Assembly (NCBI GenBank): GCA_030272155.1
Contig: CP126195.1
Coordinates: forward strand, 3,331,001 to 3,395,000
Source of the DNA: Tetradesmus obliquus
Taxonomy: Eukaryota > Chlorophyta > Chlorophyceae > Sphaeropleales > Scenedesmaceae
DNA: 64,000 nt
Reading direction: 5' to 3'
In this document: positions 55,116 to 64,000 of the stretch, piece after piece
How the letters are laid out: each line of letters begins with the position of its first letter
Position numbering within the stretch: the stretch's first letter is position 1
The notes under the pieces: generated by a model
Databases searched by the model: none
What the model was told of the DNA's origin: nothing
What the model saw: the letters and a program-made list of their open reading frames with translations, nothing else
Translations under genes and position numbers: made by a program

Positions 55116-55264
55116 AGATCAACATAAGCTTTGTAGAACAAGCGCAGCACAACTGCAGTGCTGCTGCAACTTGCGGCAACCAGGCACTAACCACGCCGCC
55201 ATGATGCTACAGAGCTGCGCACTGCAAGGCTGGCCCGTCACGAGTGCAGCCGCACGATCAAGGT

Positions 55265-55313
55265 CTACGCTACCGCCACAGCTCCTGTCCTTGATGGCAC
55301 ACTATCAGCGCCA

Positions 55314-55358
<45 letters not shown>

Positions 55359-57769
55359 TTCAGCAGCTGCTGCATCTGCTGTTGGCTTGCTGGCTGCAGC
55401 TGCAGGCCGAAGACCTCCTCCAGCGCTTCCAGCAGAGCATACCTGCAGCAGCACAAGCCAGGTGCCACATGTTGATCATTTGCACCAAGTTGATCGCTTG
55501 GCATCAACCACAGAGCTCAAGCACGGTTGGTTGCAGCATGCAGCAGGGTGGAGTAGCGGTCTGCCAAACAAGGTCATTGCACAGCTGCACCTAACATTCC
55601 AGCATTGCAAGAGGCCTCAACAAGCAGCAGTGCTGAACGAAACACGCTGCGCTGCCAAAAAAAACATGCTGCCCCACAGTGACAGGCCGCCCCACCTGTA
55701 CTCTACAATGAGTGGATCGCTGCTGACAGCATACAGATCCTCCTGCTGCTGCTGCTGCGGCGTGCCATGTATGCTGCTGCTGTTGCTGCTGCCGTGGGCC
55801 TCACTGTCGGCTGCTGCTGCTGCTGCTGGTGGTCTCGCCAGTGCTGACTTCACGCTGCCAACAGGCCTGTCTGCGATGCCGCAGGGCGTGATGTGCTTGA
55901 AGGGGCCCAGGGCGGTGGCAACGTTCAGTGCGAGGCCGTGGTAGGTGACCCACTTGCGGGCCCGCACGCCAATGGCTGCCAGCTTGTGGCCGTCAACCCA
56001 CACGCCTGTGAGGCCCTGTGACAAGCAGAAAACAACACATCCAGGGGACATTATATGAGAGTGCACATCCAGTAGATGTGCTGTTCAAGTTGCACATCAT
56101 GATGAGCAAGTGGGCATCTGCTGTGCCAGTACTCAGGCCGAAGGGCATGTGCTGTGCCAGTACTCAGGCCAAAGGGCACCTGCCCCAGCAATCCTGTGGT
56201 GCTGATGCTACTGCTGCTGCTGCTGCCAGCTGAGCATGCCAGCTTGCAATTGATCATAGTGGCTTCGCCTCACCTCTATGCGCTGCCCCTGCAGCCCTGA
56301 GGTGTCAGCCAGCGCCCGCACCACTACTTCTTCAAGGCCGCGCAGGTACCAGTGCAGGTCTTGCTGGTGGCGCGTCAGGTCTAGAATGGGGTACATCACC
56401 AGCTGCAACCCAGCAGCACAGCAGGTAGCGGGCACAACACAGCCCCAGGTCGGATGCATACGCAAACAGACACAGTTGTGAATGGCAGAACTGCAGCCTG
56501 CAGCGTACCATCACCCACCAGGTGCTGGTGAGGTCGCATCCATCGCTGCTTCAACCAAGCCAAGGCTACTCAAAACTGCAGCTGAAAACAACCCTACCAC
56601 TGTTGCTGCTGCTGCCGCCGCTGCCACACCCGCACCTGTCCCGGGCCGTGGTAGGTGACCTCCCCGCCGCGCTCCGTGCGGTACAGCGGGTGGGGCGGCT
56701 TCTGCAGGTCAAACTTGACATGCGCCTCGCTGCTGCCTGCGCCCAGCGTGTAGACCGGGGGGTGCTGCAGCCACAATGTGACATAGAACACAGATGGTAC
56801 AGGTGTAATGCAAGCAGGCGATTAGCATATATGTGATGCGCTAATGTTTGTTGGGAAAAGGGAATGCTGCCTGCAAGCCCGCTGAGGCGAGGCAGTGGCT
56901 GTGGGTGATGCTGCATGCAGCTGCAGTGCAACAACAAACACGCATGCTTGCTGTAATGCTGGTGTGCGATGCTACAGCAGCAGCTTGCACATGAGAGCTT
57001 TTTCTGCTGCTGCTGCTGCTGCTGCTGCTGTTCAAGCCGCACCTGCAGCAGGAAAATTGTGTCCCGCCTGTCTGCTGTTGCTGCAGTGCACAGCTCTGCC
57101 ACGCGCTGCTTCTGCCATGCCCAAGCCTGCAGCAACATCAGAAGTTGCGCAGAGCAGTAGTTGATTCAGAGAGATGGCGGTGATACCTACGCTGCATGCA
57201 CCAACTGGCGAGGCGGAATCTGCTGTTTTGGCGAGAGCATGTCGCTTTGACTGCAAGTTGCTAAGCAACAGTGAACAACCAACGTCTCTGTTGCGGATGC
57301 AACAGAGAGATAACAGCGCTGTTGTTGCGGATGCAACAACAGCGCTGTTATCGCACGAAAGTGCTGCCTTGCGATAACAAGTGCAAACCCATAATCTCAT
57401 GCTGCTGGGTGTGCTGTGTATGCATGCGCAGGTGAAGCGGGTAGACAGAGGGCGGCGTTCAGGGGCGCAAATCGCTGCTGAATGCCGCAAGCACATTCAA
57501 CCATGACGTACACAACAAATGCTCTCTTTCTGCTACAGCTTCTTCACCGTTTTCACCTGGTCATACGGCACCAGCTGGTCATGGAAATCATAAAGCAGGG
57601 CAGGCTGCTGAGTTGCTGCACAGCTGACACGATGCCGCCTTGTCAAGCACTGTCCATCTTTGACACCGGCGCCATTTGCCCTCGTGTTCAGCGACGGCGT
57701 CGCAGCACGCCTGTTGTGACAGTGCATGTGCGAAGCGGAGGTGCTGCTGCTGGCGCTGCTGCGCAGCAT
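55265..57769 (-). CDS. LIP2p: Plastid octanoyl-[ACP]:protein N-octanoyltransferase (LipB family)
   Basis: Exons in reading order: 57557-57769, 57043-57126, 56636-56764, 56274-56402, 55696-56015, 55265-55442; 1053 nt, 350 aa, TAG. The enzyme transfers octanoate from acyl carrier protein to lipoyl domains, the first step of lipoate synthesis. Exon 1 gives a Ser/Ala/Arg-rich start with [12 protein letters not shown], which looks like a plastid transit peptide and cleavage site. The LipB fold follows: [88 protein letters not shown] and [11 protein letters not shown]. The catalytic pair is Lys196 and Cys230. The last exons hold an Ala/Ser/Gln-rich insertion and [14 protein letters not shown], then a polySer tail. 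The plastid assignment is inferred from the N-terminus. (CAG)n lies just upstream of the ATG. Confidence 0.92.
56120..56185. repeat. Two-copy 31-bp tandem repeat in LIP2 intron 4
   Basis: gctgtgccagtactcaggcc plus aaagggcayst occurs twice in succession, about 90 nt from exon 4. Confidence 0.8.
57285..57352. other. Two adjacent perfect hairpins with the same GGAT loop
   Basis: Hairpin 1: tctctgttgc, loop ggat, gcaacagaga (57285-57308). Hairpin 2: a 20-nt arm gataacagcgctgttgttgc (57309-57328), loop ggat, exact complement (57333-57352). They lie head to tail without a spacer in LIP2 intron 1. Confidence 0.93.
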
Positions 57770-57771
57770 GC

Positions 57772-57831
<60 letters not shown>

Positions 57832-58283
57832 ACTGCAGCCGATCTATGCCAGCACCTACTGCCGTACAGTTTACTTTTATCGACAAGCAATAACCTGCAA
57901 ATCTACAACAATCAAAAGCTGCTGAGCTAGATAATGGTGCGTTGTGCGACTTGTCGGTACCCAGCTGTCGTCAGAGACACCTGCAGATGAAACACATAAT
58001 CGTCTAAGTAAATTTCATACGCGTATTCGTACTAGCAAGTCTGATAAGCACGTAGCCTGACACATCATGACATATTAGTAGTTATATTTGTAGGTGGGTT
58101 GGCCCTCCACTAGGACAGGTCGTTCACACAGTTCGTTAAGACCACAAGCGAGAGCAACCTGCAAAGCTTCAAGTTGTCGAGCAGATTCATCTTGCGGACT
58201 GCGACTCCCAGCGCGAGCTTCACACACAACACAAACAACCCTCGCTTCAAGCATAGCCTTGTATCTCTATCCAGCCAGCCAAC
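57770..58283. promoter_or_regulatory. Bidirectional upstream region between LIP2 and the thioredoxin-like gene
   Basis: 514 bp between divergent ATGs. It opens with a run of about 20 CTG units (57774-57832), read as CAG in the LIP2 5' UTR, ending about 5 bp from the LIP2 ATG. No TATA box is obvious. Confidence 0.5.
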
Positions 58284-61098
58284 ATGAACGGGATCTCTAG
58301 ATCTGCCATGTTGAGGAAACACTGTGTGCAGACAACAGCTAAGCATCCTGGTGCTGTCAAGAGGACGCAGCAGAAGACGCCCAACCACAAACGGGTGGTT
58401 AAGAAGCGAGGTATGTTTGATTAAACTGCTCGTTGACATTTACATGCACCCTTGCGCCTCTTGAGATTTGCCAGCACTTCTCTTCCCGTTGGCCACCACA
58501 TATTTGCCAGTGTTGTCTATCTGTGCACATGCTGCTGTTGAAAAGCTTTAATACAGCAGTAGAAGGTATTAGCATGCCTATGTGCTGGCTTTTGTAACCT
58601 GACGGCAAAACGGTGGTTCCGCACTTTGCGCGCCACTCAGCCAGCTGGTGGTCGAAACGGGTCGAAACCACACATTTCCAAAGCTTTTTGTGTCCATCTT
58701 CAACAGTCTTTACGTTTTAGTCTTGGCCTACAACATACTACAGCGCCCACGTATGCATGCATCAGTTGTGTCTGTTGACATCATGTAGAAATGTTGGACA
58801 CCCTGTGAGCAGTGGACACGCTGTCACACGCCGCCTTTGCCTCTCCCGCAGACATCAGGACCTCCTTCCTGCGCACACCTGTTGCACCGGTGCTCAACCC
58901 TCCCCCGGCAGCGCCACAGCAGCCAGCAGCTGCAGTGCCAGTGTTGCTGCCACCTGCGGTTGCTCTGCCAGGCGACAGCTCACCTGCGCTGCCAGCCTCA
59001 CCGCTGGTGACCATCTCACTTGGCGAGTCGTGCAGCACCACCACCGCAGCACCTGCCAGCAGCAGCACCTTCAGCAGCAGCAGGCTTGCAGGAGAGCCTG
59101 TGGTGGCCTCCCTGGCACTGGCACTTGAGGCACCAACAGTAACAGACAGCCTGCACACAGGCTATGACAGCAGCAGCAGCAGCGCCAGCGGCAGCGATGA
59201 TGAGGACCCTCTCTGGGGTAGCCAGGGTGGCCTGAACTCCCTCGCTGCACTTGACCGTGCGCTGAACGGCCTCATCCTTGCACCAGCAGGTGTCAGCAGC
59301 AGCAGCGGCAGCAGCAGCAAGGCCAGCAGCAGTGGTGCCATCAGCAGCAGCAGCAAGTCATCCAGCGCCAAGCGCAGCAGCAGCAGTAGCAGTGCTGCTG
59401 CTGCTGCTGCAGGGCCTGCGATGGTGTCGATCTACTGTGAGAGTGACTGGGAGCGTGAGCTGGCAGCAGCAGCAGCACACCAGCAGCTGCTGGTGGTCAA
59501 GGTGGAGGCAGCTCAGAGCTTGGTGAGTGCATGCTGCTCAGCAGGTGCAGTGTTCTTGCAGGACGCCTGTGCACCTGTCACGAGCCTGCTGCAGTTGGGA
59601 GATGCTGTTGCAGTGATTGTTTATGTTTGTGACGCCTTTACTTGGCAGATGCAGTTCACTGGTGTTACGTTGCGCCCAGTACACGTTGTTGACAAGACAC
59701 GCATCCTCCACTCATCCCTCACCACACGTCCTGCTGCTCCGCTGCTGCTTCTCCTGCTCCTTTCTCCCCTTCTCCCCACAGATGCGCAGCAGCAGCCGCG
59801 TGGACCCCACGCTGCGCTTCCAGACCAACAACTCCCTACCAACAGCACTCAACACCTACGCGCCACACCCTGAGCTGCTCTCCAGCTTTAGCCTCCTCGG
59901 CAGTGCAGGCCCAGCTACACCAGCCACCTTCACATCCGCATACGACTTCGCTCCTGCAAGCCTCCGCGGCAGCAGCAGCAGCGTTGTCGGTGCTGCTGCC
60001 GTCTCCAGCAGCAGCCAGGCCTGCCAGTTGGACAGCCCAGTGCACCAGTGGTACCAGCAGCTTGCAGGACAGTACAGCAGCAGCAGGCTAAGGTTCCTGA
60101 GCCTGCAGAGTGATGCGCCCAGGGCTAAGGCGCTGTGCAGGCGGCTGGGTGTGGGTGGGCCGCTGTCTGTGCTGCTCGTTGAGCCTGGCAGTGGGCGGCA
60201 GGTGCTGCAGCTGGTGGGAAACAAGGTGGAGGCAGAGCTGCTAGCAGGTGAGTTTGTCGAGATGTGCAAAAAGAGTAAAGTTGCTCGAACACATTGATGT
60301 GTTGCTGCTGCTGTATATTATGTTCTGCTTCAAGCAGCTTGTAATGCCGTGCGCGTTTGCGGCATCCTGCAGAGCTTGTGTGGTGGGGTGGCCAGCAGCT
60401 GCAGCTTGCAGGATTTGCATACTGACCCGCCTGCGTCTGCTGTGGATGTGCGCTGCCTTTCTTGCTGCAGCGCTGCTGTACTTTGGAGATGTGGATGCTG
60501 CGGGTGCTGCACCCAGCCAGCTGCTGCCTCAGCTGACCAGCAAGGAGCAGCTGGAGGCACACACGTGAGTGGCAGCAGCTCGAGTGCTTGCAGTGCTGAG
60601 GCGGTGAAAGCTATTGCGAACTTGCAGATCGGAGGCCTGTGTTTCAGCTATGCACGGCCGCCACCTCCTGACAATGTGCCTGCAGTGCAACACCACTCAG
60701 CAGTTGGAGAGGCTCTGCATGGTACAGCATGGCTGCTTACCCTGTTGTTTGCTGCTGCTGCTGCTGCTGCTGCTGCTACTCCCTGCAGGTCCAGCGCTGA
60801 TGTGAGCGTGGTGGCGTTCCACATGCATGCCGCACCGCCCTGCGTGCGCTCCTACTCGCGTATCTACGAAGCAGCGCGCAGCAGCGCCGGCAGCATCCCC
60901 TTTGCTGTGATGGATGTGGACAGCAGCGATGCCTGCACAGCACTCAGCAATGAGCTGGGTCTGGAGCGGCTGCCTACACTTGTTGTGTACAAGGGCGGCA
61001 AGGAGGTTTGCAGGCTGGAGAAGTCCTCTGAGAGGAAGCAGCTGCAGGAGGTGCTGCAGCAGCAGGTGGCTGCCAGCGCTGCTGTCGCAGCAGCATGA
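58284..61098 (+). CDS. Protein with two thioredoxin-like domains, the second with a single active-site Cys
   Basis: Exons: 58284-58410, 58852-59522, 59782-60247, 60471-60564, 60789-61098; 1668 nt, 555 aa, TGA. The N-terminus (MNGISRSAMLRKH, many Lys/Arg/Thr) could be an organelle transit peptide. Residues about 43-230 are Pro/Ala/Ser-rich and low complexity. The first thioredoxin-like part begins MVSIYCESDWERELA (233) and includes LRFLSLQSDAPRAKALCRRL and GGPLSVLLVEPGSGRQV (to about 420); it has no CxxC. The second (453-545) has VSVVAFHMHAAPPCVRSY, where the usual WCGPC is AAPPC with Cys471, then FAVMDVDSSDACTALSNELG, the cis-Pro515 in ERLPTLVVYKGGKEV and a C-terminal helix. A single resolving-type Cys suggests no normal disulfide reductase activity; a chaperone or docking role is possible. 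Partner unknown. Confidence 0.82.
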
Positions 61099-64000
61099 AG
61101 CAGCTGCTAGCCAGGCGAGCGGTTGTGTTGGAGAAGAAGGAATGTCGATACACCTGGCCAGCCTTATTGCCGTTGTATGCCGCTGCCACTTGCAGCTGGC
61201 ATGCTCAAGGCATAAGGGTTTCCACATGGATCGTGAGCCTGTGTTGTCTCCGTGTTGATGCTGTCGCTGCAATGGCGGCAGGTATGACCTGTGAGATGCC
61301 AGGTCGTGGCTGTCTGTTGGCAGCCTGGTAGCGGGGCACTGCCAGCAAGCATGCTGCAGCAAGCTCAGCAGAATCAGAACCTGATCATTGTTGAGCATCT
61401 AATGCAGTAGATGTGTCGTCAAGTTTGTTTGGTTGGCACGTAGCAGCCAGGAGCGCGGCTGTTGCTATGCTGATGGTTATGGGTTTGCCTCAACATGAAC
61501 CACATTGTGTTGCTATCGGTCCCGAGAGGTTGTTGAAGCAGGCCGGTCCGCTGAGTTCGGATAGACCTGTGGTCGTGTCAGAGTTGCGAGCTGTTTGCTG
61601 TTGATCAATGAGGTTGGTTTGTGCAGTTGTGTGTTGAGTGTAGCTGTTGACGCTGGCCCTGGGTTGCAGTTCCCATGCCTCTTTCAGCAGGACTGTCTTG
61701 CAAAGTGCATATGTTGATTCAGACGTCAAGCTTCTTCCTCGTATATGTTGGTGACGCCCGGTGCTTTGCTCCGCTGCTGCGCGTTTGAGGACGCTGCAGC
61801 ACTGGCAGCTGCTATGGTGGTAGATACACAGCTACCTTTGTCGTGCTACATTGCATCGCCAAGTGCCCTGTGCACTGCCTGCCAAACTTCTGCTGTACAG
61901 GCGGGGGTTTGTGCGGCATGTGGTGCAGTAGCAGCAGCGGAAGCACTGTTTGCTTGGGGAGGGCTTGTCAGAGTTGCCAGCGTGGCAGCTCTGGCGTTGT
62001 ACAACAGGGGTGTTTGGCAGATATCTAATACTGTTGAGCTGTGAAGACAGCTTGAGAGCATATCCCAGAGCAGCAGTGCAGCGTCGGTTGGCCTGTCGAG
62101 GGTGTTCATTGTGCATGCAAACACCTTGGTTGTTTAGCTCGTTGGTGGCTCTGGTCTCCTACCTATCCTTGGTCCCTCAGTTCACCGGTTTGTTCACGTG
62201 TGTCGTTGACAGAGACTTGCTCGTGCTGTTCAGTTTGCACACTCCTGCACTGCTTGTGAGTAGGCGCCGTACTGCAGGGCTGCACTGTTGCATGCACCAC
62301 CCTTCAGTCAGCTGCCAACTGCCCGCCCCTAATGCCAGTTCTGGTCATGCAACTTGGTGTGCCTCCTATGCATGCGTGCACACATCTTGTCTGGTGGTCT
62401 GGTGGTGCTTCGTGTCTCCAGCGGCTGCTGCTGTGATGCAGTGGGATAAGTGAACTGCACGTGGTTGGTTGCTGACCGTGCAAGGCTAGCAGCAGTGGTG
62501 CTTGGTGCACTGCTGCTAGTGTGTCACCTGTCAGATGTTGTGCGGTTCAAGGGTGTGTGCAGATGTGGTTTGGCGAGGTGTGAGATGCGAGGAGAGGCCC
62601 CGGCAGAGCTTCTGGGAGAGACTTCGAGTATTTTGCAGTGAATTGCTTGGGGTTGTGTGTGTCATGCGGGATTGAGCCTGTGTTTGCAGAACTGCTAGTA
62701 AAGCCAGCGTGTAAGTGCTTCTCAGCTGCGGCAGCCCAACTCACGTACACATCAGCCGCTCAGCTGCTGCTGGTTTCGTGCGCATGCCCGCCCAGCAGCA
62801 GAGTTGCAGCTGATATGCTGCTCCACACTGCCAACCCGACAGCGCACAGCTGGCCCCGGCAGGTGATTGATGTTGTGTGAGCTGTCGCCACGTATGTAGT
62901 GTGCAGGGGAGAGAGGTTGCACCAGTGCGTGTGGCCAGCTGCGCTGCCACAGGCACACTTGTGCTGGCAGCTGCTGCTGTACCAACACAACATGAGGTGA
63001 AGGGAGAAGCAGCTGCTGCTGTACCAACACAACATGAGGTGAAGGGAGAAGCAGCTGCTGCTGTACCAACACAACATGAGGTGAAGGGAGAAGCAGCTCT
63101 TGAAGTGTGTGTTATTTGTGCTGGCCTGCCCTAGTGCATTGTGTGCATGCTATGCAAGAGGCTGTTGCTGGTCTCTTTGAGCAGAGTGTGAACTGTATTC
63201 TCAGTGTGTGCTTTGCTGCAATGGAGTTTCACTCCATTGTATGTAGCTCAGGAGTCGGGCATGTGCTGCTGCGCTGCCAGGCAAAAATTCCTGTGTTGTG
63301 CGAGTGTGAGTATTGGGTGCGCGCATGCTGCTCAAATAACAGTGTGAATAACACTGTTCTATAGGCTCTTGTGAATGCATTGGGCATTGTTTTGTGAGGG
63401 TTCAGAGGCTGATTTGATGGTGCTACAGCTGAGGCGCGTGTGCTGCCGGATGTCTATTGAAGCAGGCTTGTTGCGGCGCTTGGAAGGCGGATGCTGTGCA
63501 TATGCTGTAGTGCAACCACGGTGCATCTGCAGTAACGGATGCTGCTGAGATCTGCCCTGCAAGCGGCTGGTGGCATGGTGCGCATGTCTCAACAACTTCA
63601 GTGTGAGCCCACTGGTGTACAATTACATCAACAGAGCATGAGTGGTGCATGGATGTGGAGAAGCATGATGTGTGCAGGTTGACTTTGCTGTACATATAAC
63701 CGTCATCATGGCTTGTTGCAGTCGCCATAAACTTGGCATGCTGCTTGTAACTGTTGCGAGAATCCTTGGTGACAACAAGTTTTCAAGTAGGAGCAGCAGC
63801 ACTAGAGTCTGAAGTTGAAGCAGCCATGATCATGGCAGTGCACTGCCAGACCTGGCAGTTGCAATGGCAGTTGCTTGTGCCCTGATGGTATGTCAACATA
63901 ACCGTGTGCAGTTAGATGAATGCTGTGCCCGATCACGTGCTTGAGCAGCATGATCAGAGCTCTGAACAGAGCAGCATGCAGCGGTACCAGTGCCATGTCA
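61099..64000. other. Region without a convincing gene
   Basis: About 2.9 kb after the thioredoxin-like gene. The base composition is richer in T and G than the coding DNA. ORFs at 61745-62044, 61950-62453 and 63107-63364 show no domain and no supporting splice pattern. A TGTAA at about 62709 is the first after the stop. The only clear structure is the 42-bp repeat at 62973-63105. It could be a long 3' UTR or intergenic DNA, or contain exons of a gene to the right. Confidence 0.4.
62973..63105 (+). repeat. 42-bp tandem repeat, 3 copies, open in one frame
   Basis: The landmark accaacac recurs at 62981, 63023 and 63065, an exact 42-bp period. Copies are identical. Read in the frame of the ORF at 62877-63134, each gives AAAVPTQHEVKGEA (14 residues). 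Confidence 0.95.

Larger units (their letters stand above)
53849..55264. other. Intergenic region between converging MYND and LIP2 genes
   Basis: Holds the 3' UTR of the MYND gene with TGTAA at 54239-54243, a full copy of dispersed repeat family A at 54786-54945, and a TTACA at 55111-55115 (TGTAA on minus) for LIP2. No exon recognised. Confidence 0.55.

Noticed and set aside
61745..62044. Cys/Ala-rich 99-aa ORF downstream of the thioredoxin-like gene
   Set aside because: No domain, no splice pattern and composition like the surrounding non-coding DNA.

Overview
This window looks like nuclear DNA of a green alga, most likely a chlorophycean of the Scenedesmus/Tetradesmus type. That assignment is inferred from style, not from a search. 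Genes are split by many GT-AG introns with strong gtgag donors and ctgcag acceptors. TGTAA, the chlorophycean poly(A) signal, follows several stops. CAG/CTG triplet runs are everywhere and are read as Ala, Ser, Gln or Leu. Plastid-type products are present. No tRNA, rRNA, CRISPR array or autonomous transposon was recognised.

Layout. 2-1387 (+): 3' end of an Ala/Gln-rich gene. 2074-7200 (+): an 11-exon secreted protein made of 36-residue repeats. 8319-12415 (+): a complete S28 serine carboxypeptidase gene (757 aa). 13742-18968 (+): a decayed tandem copy of it. 20875-27201 (-): a 15-exon ovothiol synthase OvoA (910 aa). 28303-31713 (-): a triose-phosphate/nucleotide-sugar transporter (488 aa). 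32949-36125 (+): a TauD/TfdA-type Fe(II)/2-oxoglutarate dioxygenase with a duplicated exon. 36882-38638 (-): a hypothetical acidic/basic protein. 39657-43046 (+): a hypothetical Ala-rich coiled-coil protein with an apparent frameshift. 45354-49612 (-): a violaxanthin de-epoxidase-related protein (878 aa). 49987-53848 (+): a MYND-finger protein with frame breaks. 55265-57769 (-): plastid octanoyltransferase LIP2p (350 aa). 58284-61098 (+): a protein with two thioredoxin-like domains (555 aa). 61099-64000: no convincing gene.

Exon models were built by hand. For the repeat protein, S28 copy 1, OvoA, the transporter, VDR, LIP2p and the thioredoxin-like gene, every intron is GT-AG and the summed exon lengths are divisible by three. 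Several products fit plastid or redox roles (octanoyltransferase, VDE-related lipocalin, ovothiol synthase, thioredoxin-like protein), but they are on both strands as separate genes, not an operon. Two gene pairs are divergent with short shared upstream regions (49613-49986 and 57770-58283).

Two themes deserve attention. First, the secreted repeat protein (2074-7200) has grown by duplication of 108-bp phase-2 exons and carries 16 RxLL motifs that resemble site-1-protease cleavage sites, so it may be a polyprotein precursor. Second, most of the multi-exon genes carry small tandem duplications that straddle exon-intron borders, copying splice donors or acceptors. The extreme case is a 16-copy 22-bp array built from one splice acceptor.
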